Shown here: positions 1 to 5,505 of the stretch, in pieces
Layout of the letters: each line of letters begins with the position of its first letter
How positions within the stretch are numbered: the stretch's first letter is position 1
Notes under the pieces: model-generated
What the model saw: the letters and a program-made list of their open reading frames with translations, nothing else
Databases searched by the model: none
What the model was told of the DNA's origin: nothing
Program-made: the position numbers and the translations under genes
Origin: Thermomicrobiales bacterium
GTDB taxonomy: Bacteria; Chloroflexota; Chloroflexia; Thermomicrobiales; UBA6265
Direction: 5' to 3'
NCBI GenBank assembly: GCA_025928535.1
Contig: JAICJJ010000185.1
Coordinates: 1 to 6,184, forward strand
DNA: 6,184 nt

Positions 1-45
1 ATCGGGATTTCGAGCGATGGTCCGATCATGTTTGCGCGCGGCTGA
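1..45 (+). CDS. 3' end of an unidentified upstream gene (partial)
   Basis: Reading from base 1, the frame gives 14 codons and then TGA at 43-45; the peptide is IGISSDGPIMFARG. It is followed by about 100 bases without a convincing gene before the next likely start, so it looks like the C-terminal tail of a gene beginning outside the window. Fourteen residues are too few to assign a family. It is co-oriented with the two orphan genes that follow and could be the first member of the same transcription unit. Confidence is low because any short open frame at a window edge could look like this. Confidence 0.35.
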   Translation: MGISSDGPIMFARG

Positions 46-145
46 CGCTCGGCGGCGATTGACGAGCCTTCGCCGCAATCCGCCATCGCGGACAATCGTT
101 GGCGCGGCGCGACGAGCACGGATCGTTCGGGATTGGGGGCGCAAG

Positions 146-1369
146 ATGAGCGAAGTGGCGCACGGCGCGGATCAGAACGTGGCGGCGCCGCTTGGTGACG
201 TCCTCGCCGCTGCGCTCGAAACGGATCGCTTGTTGGCGGAGCGGGCGGAACGGCTCGACGCCGGCGATTGGGCGGCGGCGGGCGACCTGGCGGCGTTGCT
301 GCCCGAGCGACTGGCGCTCGTGGTCAGTGCGCTGAAATCGATGGAAGACTGGGTTCCATCGCCCGATCTCGCGCTCGCCGGCCGCGAAGCGGTCAACGCG
401 CTTGCCTTTCAGGCGTTGCGTTGGCGCATGATGCAAGACAGCCTCGAGCGTGCCAACAGCGGCGATATGCCTGGCGCGTTCGAACGGCGGGCCGCGTCGC
501 ATCACGCTTTTCTCGACCAGCAACGATCGTGGCAAGTTCTCGGCTTCGCCTTGCAATGCGTCGAGGCGCAGCAGCCGGCGAGCGTCGCCCACCTGGCGTT
601 GCCGGACGACGTTCGCGCCGCGCTCGGGCTGTTGCCGACTCCGCACGTCGCTCCGGTGTCGTCGTCGGCGGGGCTTGCCGCCGCTCGGCTAACGATCGCG
701 GCCGTGCCGCCGCGGCAGGTTCCGGGACGGGAAGCGCCGCGGGGTGAGCCGCAGACCCTCTCGACGGCGGCCGGCGCCGCCGCGGAAGCGTTGCTGCGAC
801 GGCTGCCTGCCGAACAAGCCGCATCCGAGTGGCGCGATGAAGCGCGGGAGGAGTATCTCGCGATCGTTCGCCGCGCGATGCGGAGCCTCGTCGAAGCGCC
901 TGAAGGCGGTCAGAATCTGCTTTCCCGGCTGGCGACTGCCGTCGCCGGGCGGCCAATCGATTTTGGCGGAGCGACGGCAGACGGGTTCGGCGTCGGGCAA
1001 GGCTTGCTTTGGGGAACGATCGAACTCGACATTTCGTTGCCGCGTGGGAACAACGAGTGGTGGGCGATGACCGACGATGAGCGGGCGGAATTTCTCATCC
1101 GATTGCGGAGGGCGCTTGGCTGGGTGGCGGTCGGCGCCGACGCGGTCGTCCAACCGAACGTCCTGACGGCGCTCGACTTTCCGGATGCCTTGCGCGCCGG
1201 TGCCGGTTCGACCTGGCAGGAGCGGGTCGCGCCCGAGCCCATCGCCGACTCAGCCGATGCCGTGCCCCGGATCGAGGCCGAACTCGCCGCAATCGCGCAG
1301 GAGCGGGACGACGCATTGGACGCCTGGAGCAATCGGATGCGCGCCGGTTGGAAGTCGTCTATGATGTGA
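146..1369 (+). CDS. Unrecognised helical two-block protein, 407 aa
   Basis: I do not recognise this protein. From the ATG at 146 it has 407 residues. Residues 10-150 are rich in Ala, Leu, Glu and Arg and look helical. Residues 165-210 form a Pro/Ala/Ser-rich linker. Residues 211-355 form a second block with helices and a likely strand around WGTIELDISLPRG (289-301). Residues 372-395 are a charged possible coiled coil. There is no signal peptide or membrane segment, so it is probably cytoplasmic. The pattern at 28-62 (repeated charged helix, then AGDW and a Leu-rich stretch) vaguely recalls FlgN/FliT-type chaperone helices, but that is only an impression. The start at 146 is preferred over the in-frame ATG at 17, because 17 overlaps the upstream gene and would add 43 Arg-rich residues typical of untranslated GC-rich DNA. 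A G-run (135-139) precedes the chosen ATG by six bases. The next gene starts 44 bases after the stop. Confidence 0.72.
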   Translation: MSEVAHGADQNVAAPLGDVLAAALETDRLLAERAERLDAGDWAAAGDLAALLPERLALVVSALKSMEDWVPSPDLALAGREAVNALAFQALRWRMMQDSLERANSGDMPGAFERRAASHHAFLDQQRSWQVLGFALQCVEAQQPASVAHLALPDDVRAALGLLPTPHVAPVSSSAGLAAARLTIAAVPPRQVPGREAPRGEPQTLSTAAGAAAEALLRRLPAEQAASEWRDEAREEYLAIVRRAMRSLVEAPEGGQNLLSRLATAVAGRPIDFGGATADGFGVGQGLLWGTIELDISLPRGNNEWWAMTDDERAEFLIRLRRALGWVAVGADAVVQPNVLTALDFPDALRAGAGSTWQERVAPEPIADSADAVPRIEAELAAIAQERDDALDAWSNRMRAGWKSSMM

Positions 1370-1402
1370 CGAGTTGATGGGCGGTTTGCGAACTTCGGCG
1401 AT

Positions 1403-1408
1403 GAGGAG
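1403..1408 (+). promoter_or_regulatory. Ribosome binding site that fixes a GTG start
   Basis: GAGGAG lies five bases before the GTG at 1414. It is the clearest Shine-Dalgarno sequence in this part of the window. The in-frame open region has no ATG that is as well placed, so this site decides the start of the second orphan gene. Confidence 0.7.
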
Positions 1409-1413
1409 ACATC

Positions 1414-2499
1414 GTGCCCGGCTTCTTTCGACGCGCCAATCAGGACAAATCCACAGGATCGAATCAAATCACTCCGTCCGATGCATTGCGCCAGGCGGAG
1501 CGCGCGTATGCTGCGGCCGGGGCGACAGCCGACCAATTATTGATGAACAGCGATGTTCTCGAACGAGTGATTGACGCAACGCTCCAGAACTACTTTGATT
1601 TGGCCAGATCGCTCGACCCGAATGGGACCGTCTCCGATGCGATTGCATTGGCTGATTCGACAAAGCAGGATGCCGATTGGGAAGCCATGCCGCTTGATCG
1701 GCTGGTGACGTCGCTCGGAGTGCAACTCGTTGGATATGGCCTCCGACCACAATCAATGTCCATTGATCGTCTCAACAAACGTTACAAAATGCTTGTTGCT
1801 CGATCAGATCCTCGGGTTCGATTGACGTTGCTCTCTGGGCTTTCGCGCATGCTTCCTTCGCATGAGAATGCAGTTTGCCGATTCCTGCCATTCATTCTGG
1901 CGGACCTGGACATCGCGGTTATATCCAGTGCGACACTGGAGTTTGCGCTTCAGTTGCCGCTTTCCCGCAACGATCCGATGACGGGGCCGACCGCCGCAAT
2001 GAGACTTGCCGACGCCTTGGGAACGACGCCGGAAGATGATCAGACCCGAGGCGCAATCTACGCTGGCGTGCTCTTACTCGGCGATTGGAGGATTCTGCCG
2101 TTGATCGACGGTTGCTGGCGGCGTCTCGGTTTGTCCGGCCGCGCAGCGATGGCTCTGTGTCACGCGCAATTCGCCTATGACCTCGTCGTCGAATTCTTCC
2201 TTCGCTGGATGGAGTCGGGAACCGAGGAAGAAATGGGATTTCCCGCCGCCGCGCTGCGCGACTTCCCGACGAAGCAAAGAGGCGATGGATTCATTCGCCG
2301 CATCGAGCGCACGTTTCCGGTCAACCCGTTAGCGCCCATGGCGGACAACGAAACCGTTCCACAGGTGCGTGTGTTGAAATCGCTCACGTTTGCCGAATAC
2401 GCAGCCGCGATCGAGCCGAGATTGCGCGCTCTCGGCAAACGGGAGACATACGACCCCGTCGTCCCGCATGTCCTCCGGGCTTGGGAATTGCCGGCCTGA
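1414..2499 (+). CDS. Unrecognised all-helical protein, possible HEAT-like solenoid, 361 aa
   Basis: I do not recognise the family. The protein has 361 residues, a GTG start behind a good GAGGAG site, no signal peptide and no clear membrane helix. From about residue 85 to 285 it is a series of amphipathic helices. Segments such as SDPRVRLTLLSGLSRMLP resemble the helix pairs of HEAT/ARM repeat proteins, so a protein-binding scaffold is possible; this is inference. It follows the 407-aa gene by 44 bases on the same strand, so the two are probably one operon and may act together. Base composition is odd. The line 1741-1800 is 42% G+C by direct count and 2221-2280 is 62%, whereas the aquaporin line 3001-3060 is 70%. 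The first half therefore looks different in origin or constraint from its surroundings. The gene ends 99 bases before the stop of the convergent aquaporin gene. Confidence 0.75.
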   Translation: MPGFFRRANQDKSTGSNQITPSDALRQAERAYAAAGATADQLLMNSDVLERVIDATLQNYFDLARSLDPNGTVSDAIALADSTKQDADWEAMPLDRLVTSLGVQLVGYGLRPQSMSIDRLNKRYKMLVARSDPRVRLTLLSGLSRMLPSHENAVCRFLPFILADLDIAVISSATLEFALQLPLSRNDPMTGPTAAMRLADALGTTPEDDQTRGAIYAGVLLLGDWRILPLIDGCWRRLGLSGRAAMALCHAQFAYDLVVEFFLRWMESGTEEEMGFPAAALRDFPTKQRGDGFIRRIERTFPVNPLAPMADNETVPQVRVLKSLTFAEYAAAIEPRLRALGKRETYDPVVPHVLRAWELPA

Positions 2500-2598
2500 T
2501 CAGGCGTCGCCAGCAGCGGTTATGCGGACGCCCCGATCAATGCGATGTTCCGGTGGTGGACGAACCTTCGGCGGCGGTCAGAGTGAACGTGCGTCCGA

Positions 2599-3468
2599 TC
2601 AGGGTGGCCCGTCGTCGCCCCTGGCGGCGTCGGCTTCCGGTGCACGCGGCTGGCCGTGCAGAAGCCCACACAGCAGCGCGGCCGCCGCCGCGCCGAGGGC
2701 CGGGCCGACCAGATAGATCCATTGGCCGTCGCCGATCCGGGCGACGAGCGCGGGACCGAGCGACCGGGCCGGATTCATCGAGGCGCCGCTGATCGGGGCG
2801 GCGAACAACCCGGCCAGGGCGACCGTGGCGCCGACGGCGATGCCCGCATTCGGGCCGAGCAAGCGCTCCCGCGTCGCCGTGCCGAGAATCACCGTCACCA
2901 GGATCAGGGTGAGCGCGATTTCCATGACGAGCGCCGGGCCGACGCCGCCATCGGGGCGGGTCATGCCGACACGGAGCGCGGCCGAACCGAACAGCCCGCG
3001 CAACAGCAGCGCCGCCAGGAACGCGCCGGCCATCTGGACGAGCCAGTAGAGGGGAACCCGCCGCCAGGGGAAGACGCCGCGCACGGCGAAGGCGAGCGAC
3101 ACCGCCGGATTGATGTGCGCTCCGGAGACGGCGCCAAGCGCAAAGATCATCGCCAGCACCGTCAACCCGGGCGCGACGGCGCGCGCCACGGCGTCGATCT
3201 GGCCGCTGACGGCGCCGATGGCTCCCCCGCCGACGGCGACGAACGTGAGGGCGAACGTGCCGAATGTTTCGGCGAGGAGGGCGCGCCAGAGCGCCGCCGA
3301 TTCGCCGCCGGGTGGGGGGGATGATTCCGGGTCGGGGCGGTTGTCGGTGCGGCGATCCTCGGCCGTGTCCCGGCCGCCAATGGCATCGCTGGAACGCTCG
3401 ACGACCGCCGGCGAGCGGCGCGGCGGCCGGGGTGACTGCACGACTCGCTGTTCCCGATCGTCCCCCAT
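2599..3468 (-). CDS. Aquaporin / MIP-family channel, NIP (AqpN)-like
   Basis: Inner-membrane channel of the major intrinsic protein family, conducting small neutral solutes. From the ATG at 3468 it has 289 residues: a hydrophilic Arg/Pro-rich head (1-55), then six membrane helices and two half-helices, each carrying an NPA box (SGAHINPAVSLAFA near 115-128, SGASMNPARSLGPA near 227-240). Both NPA neighbourhoods match plant nodulin-26-like proteins and their bacterial AqpN relatives rather than AqpZ or GlpF. By alignment from memory to AqpZ, the selectivity filter is Pro100 / Gly220 / Ala229 / Arg235. It lacks the Phe and His of water channels, so a wider pore is expected (glycerol, urea or metalloid hydroxides such as arsenite); the substrate is inferred. 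The start at 3468 is preferred because GGAGAG lies seven bases upstream. An ATG at 3498 would add ten residues. The channel gene upstream lies 105 bases away on the same strand, and no ars gene is visible. Confidence 0.93.
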   Translation of the reverse strand: MGDDREQRVVQSPRPPRRSPAVVERSSDAIGGRDTAEDRRTDNRPDPESSPPPGGESAALWRALLAETFGTFALTFVAVGGGAIGAVSGQIDAVARAVAPGLTVLAMIFALGAVSGAHINPAVSLAFAVRGVFPWRRVPLYWLVQMAGAFLAALLLRGLFGSAALRVGMTRPDGGVGPALVMEIALTLILVTVILGTATRERLLGPNAGIAVGATVALAGLFAAPISGASMNPARSLGPALVARIGDGQWIYLVGPALGAAAAALLCGLLHGQPRAPEADAARGDDGPP

Positions 3469-3475
3469 CTGCACG

Positions 3476-3481
3476 CTCTCC
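3476..3481 (-). promoter_or_regulatory. Ribosome binding site for the aquaporin gene
   Basis: On the minus strand GGAGAG lies seven bases before the ATG at 3468. The alternative ATG at 3498 has only an AGGG six bases upstream, so this site favours the shorter 289-residue protein. Confidence 0.5.
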
Positions 3482-3573
3482 GTTCGCCCGGGCGGCATCT
3501 GCGGCCCTGCGCGAATTATCGGAGAGGTTTGGCGGATTGGGGAGCGGCGGTCATGGGTGGCGCGCCGGCGGGG

Positions 3574-4455
3574 TCATCGTTGCGCGGGCGTTTCCTGCCG
3601 GTCGAAATGCGCCTGCAGATAGGTCAGCAAGGTGACGAAGACGACGCCGCCGACGATGTTGCCGACCAGCGCCGGCAGGAAATTGCGGACCAGCCAGTCG
3701 CCGACGGTGATCGGCGCGCCGAGCAGGAGCGCCATGAAGATTTCAGCCGCCGAAATGATCGTGTGATTGAACTCGCCGAGGACGATCAACGTGCCCATCG
3801 CCCAGATGATCGCCAGCCGCGGGCCGGAACTGCCGGCGGCGAGCAGGAGCCACGTCAGCAACGTCATCACCCAGCCGGCGAAGATCGCCTGAACGAAGGA
3901 CGTGCCCAGCGGCGTCTCGACCTTGACGACCGCCAGGTCCACCAGCACGCGTGCGGGGCCTGGAGGGAGCACCCCGGGGCGGGAAATCAGCAGCGCGAAC
4001 ACGAACGCGCCGAGGAGATTGGCGATCAGGGTCCGACTCCAGAGTTGCGCCAGTTCGCGCAGGGTGCCGCGACGTTCCAGCACGCCGATGACGGGCAAGA
4101 GAAAGTTTTCGGTGAACAATTCGCTCTTGCCCACCAGCAGGATGATGAAGCCGACCGGGAAGGCGAGGGCGCCCGCGAGATGCGCCGGCGACGCGCCCGG
4201 CTGACCGCCGAGCGACGCCGACGCCCAACTCATCGCGACCGCGCCGAAACTGACGCTCATGCCGCCGATCAGCGCGGTGACGGCGTCGCCGAGGGCGCTG
4301 CGGCGCAGGCGCTTGCCGCCGATTGCGGCGGCGTCGGCGACGATTTCCGGCGCTTCCTGGCCGAGCGGCTTCGCCTCGTCATTGCCGGGCGGTCGCTGTG
4401 CGGTCAGCGACGAGGCGTCCCGGCCGGGACGCAGCGGCGTTCGATTGTTCGGCAT
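3574..4455 (-). CDS. Formate/nitrite transporter family channel, YfdC-like
   Basis: Inner-membrane protein of the FNT family, pentameric channels that usually pass small monovalent anions such as formate, nitrite or hydrosulfide. The 293 residues comprise a hydrophilic N-terminus (1-55) and about six membrane helices. Family marks are SELFTEN (111-117) in the first broken helix, FNHTIISAAEIF (229-240) with the central-pore histidine at 231, and GNIVGG (265-270) near the last helix. The ELFTEN form and the GNIVGGVVFV ending match E. coli YfdC-type members better than FocA or NirC. A lysine (110) precedes SELF where FocA-type proteins have small residues. The substrate of YfdC-like proteins is not established, so formate transport should not be assumed. 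The ATG at 4455 has GGAGG ten bases upstream (4466-4470). The gap to the aquaporin is 105 bases and to the preceding nucleotidyltransferase 127 bases, so co-transcription with either is possible but not shown. Confidence 0.92.
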   Translation of the reverse strand: MPNNRTPLRPGRDASSLTAQRPPGNDEAKPLGQEAPEIVADAAAIGGKRLRRSALGDAVTALIGGMSVSFGAVAMSWASASLGGQPGASPAHLAGALAFPVGFIILLVGKSELFTENFLLPVIGVLERRGTLRELAQLWSRTLIANLLGAFVFALLISRPGVLPPGPARVLVDLAVVKVETPLGTSFVQAIFAGWVMTLLTWLLLAAGSSGPRLAIIWAMGTLIVLGEFNHTIISAAEIFMALLLGAPITVGDWLVRNFLPALVGNIVGGVVFVTLLTYLQAHFDRQETPAQR

Positions 4456-4582
4456 CGTCAGGGGTCCTCCAGCAAGGGTGGTGGAAGCGGGCGCGCGGAC
4501 GTGGTGGGTCCGTCGCCGTAATGCAAGGACCGCGCCCCGCTGAGGTCCCGGTCGCGCCCAACGATGTCAGGCGTGGACGTCC
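4456..4582 (-). other. Intergenic spacer upstream of the FNT gene
   Basis: The 127 bases between the nucleotidyltransferase stop and the FNT start hold no convincing gene and no clear -35/-10 pair. On the minus strand a GGACC...GGTCC pair (4548-4544 with 4531-4527) could form a five-base stem with a 12-base GC-rich loop. It is followed by TTGCATT rather than a T-run, so it is at best a weak terminator or leader structure. The FNT promoter, if separate, should lie here. Confidence 0.3.
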
Positions 4583-5356
4583 TCAGCCGAGGATGGCGTC
4601 GATCGCGCCGTGCACGAATCGCAGCGTCTGCGGCAGAGTTGCGTCGCCATCGACCGCTGCGTCTCGCCCGGCTTCGCGCCACGCGAGCGCGTCGCGGATC
4701 AGTCCCGACGAGTCCGGAATCTCGCGCGCGGCCCAGGCCGCGGCGTCGCGTTTCGAAGCGATCGTGCCGTTCGTGAACAGATAGAGGTTCCGGCACATCG
4801 TGATGATCATGTGGCTCTGATAGGTGCGCTCATGGATAAGCGGCGTTTCCGCGATCCACGTCCGCCATTCGCGCATGAACGGTCGCAGCCGCTCGCGCAC
4901 ATCGTCCAGGGTGATCGGATCGATGAACGCCGCTGGCGGCGGGCCGAAGATCGTGATGCCGTGTTCCCGCAGGACGTAAAGGTTGAAAAACCAGTCGTTG
5001 CCGGCGTCCTTGCGGTGAAACGGCTCGCTCGGGCTGACCAGGGCGATCGGATCGGTCGGCGCGATCTGCCGCATGCGGGCCAGAGCGATGTAGCCGACTT
5101 CGATCCGATCGTCCCAATCCGGAATTCGACGGACGATGTCGACGTGCATCCGCGCCAGCCGGGCGATTTCTCCGTCGTCGAGATCGTCCGTCAGCGCCGC
5201 GACGAGGTCGATGTCACTCGTGGCGGGCTCGAACGCGCCGGTCGCGAGCGAGCCGAAGACGTACAACCCGACGAATCGGTCGGCGAGGGTGGCGTCAATG
5301 GCAGCCCGAAGCGCGTCGATCAGCGCAGCGACGTTGTCAATGCCTATTCGGTTCAC
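4583..5356 (-). CDS. AadA-like nucleotidyltransferase with AadA_C (DUF4111) domain
   Basis: Predicted ATP-dependent nucleotidyltransferase related to ANT(3'')/AadA aminoglycoside adenylyltransferases. From the GTG at 5356 it has 257 residues, close to AadA (about 260). The N-terminal nucleotidyltransferase fold has the GS motif (Gly35-Ser36), the metal-binding pair Asp48/Asp50 in SDIDLV, and Glu86 in RIEVGY, matching the AadA catalytic-base position. The helical C-terminal part has YQSHMIITMCRNLYLFTNG (179-197) and IASKRDAAAW (199-208), aligning with the AadA segment that carries a conserved lysine. All expected catalytic residues are present, so it is probably an active enzyme. Whether it modifies streptomycin or spectinomycin is unknown, since many chromosomal DUF4111 proteins have no proven drug substrate. 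The frame stays open upstream to 5542, but that extension reads through a repeat element and part of the neighbouring gene. The GTG at 5356 lacks a strong ribosome site; a GTG at 5404 (273 aa) is the alternative. Confidence 0.85.
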   Translation of the reverse strand: MNRIGIDNVAALIDALRAAIDATLADRFVGLYVFGSLATGAFEPATSDIDLVAALTDDLDDGEIARLARMHVDIVRRIPDWDDRIEVGYIALARMRQIAPTDPIALVSPSEPFHRKDAGNDWFFNLYVLREHGITIFGPPPAAFIDPITLDDVRERLRPFMREWRTWIAETPLIHERTYQSHMIITMCRNLYLFTNGTIASKRDAAAWAAREIPDSSGLIRDALAWREAGRDAAVDGDATLPQTLRFVHGAIDAILG

Positions 5357-5400
5357 GCCATCTGTCCGAGCGCGAGACAGCGATTGGCGCGCCGCCTCTT

Positions 5401-5495
5401 TCACTATTCCCAGCGAAGACGAGGGACCTCGTCGCCCTTGCCGTCTTGCCGTCTTGCCGACTCGTACCGAGATGCCTCGACAAACTCGGCATGAC
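5401..5495. repeat. Short element with imperfect terminal inverted repeats
   Basis: About 95 bases between the aldehyde dehydrogenase and nucleotidyltransferase genes have structure that does not look coding. Plus-strand bases 5401-5431 (starting TCACTATTCCCAG, ending GAGGGACCTCG) and minus-strand bases 5494-5468 (starting TCATGCCGAG, ending GAGGCATCTCG) are imperfect copies, so the element has inverted ends of about 27-31 bases. Inside are a perfect 7-bp hairpin, GACGAGG/CCTCGTC (5418-5433, two-base loop), and a tandem 8-mer. On the minus strand one frame reads VMPSLSRHLG, a peptide I recall from spurious ORFs over dispersed intergenic repeats in many bacterial genomes. That makes it likely a REP- or MITE-like multicopy element, but no second copy lies in this window. 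Confidence 0.6.
5441..5456 (+). repeat. Tandem 8-bp repeat, two copies
   Basis: CCGTCTTG occurs twice in direct succession (5441-5448 and 5449-5456). It is preceded by the partial match CCCTTG and followed by CCGAC. It lies between the two inverted ends of the short element and may vary in copy number between copies or strains. Confidence 0.6.
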
Positions 5496-5505
5496 GAAGA
5501 CGTGG

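Noticed and set aside
17..145. Upstream ATG at 17 as the start of the first orphan gene
   Set aside because: It would overlap the upstream gene's end and add 43 residues dominated by Arg and Ala. The ATG at 146 gives a more ordinary N-terminus.
393..956. Minus-strand open frame of 187 codons inside the first orphan gene
   Set aside because: It is Arg- and Ala-rich with no motif, and it lies opposite a longer frame whose composition is more protein-like.
2500..2598. Possible bidirectional terminator between the converging genes
   Set aside because: The only inverted repeat seen (CGGACGC at 2525-2531 with GCGTCCG at 2591-2597) has a loop of about 59 bases and no T-run. Otherwise I see nothing in this gap.
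2656..3324. Plus-strand open frame of 222 codons opposite the aquaporin gene
   Set aside because: It is the antisense of the NPA-containing aquaporin and has a charged, low-complexity translation with no recognisable motif.
3559..3566. Palindrome GGCGCGCC between the FNT and aquaporin genes
   Set aside because: It is a simple GC-rich 8-mer expected by chance at this composition, with no operator-like partner.
3529..4521. Plus-strand open frame of 330 codons opposite the FNT gene
   Set aside because: It is antisense to a clear FNT gene, and its translation is full of Asp, Arg, Gln and Glu, as expected of the reverse strand of a GC-rich membrane-protein gene.
4540..4586. Inverted pair CTGAGG/CCTCAG near the nucleotidyltransferase stop
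   Set aside because: A six-base stem with a 35-base loop and no T-run is likely chance in GC-rich DNA.
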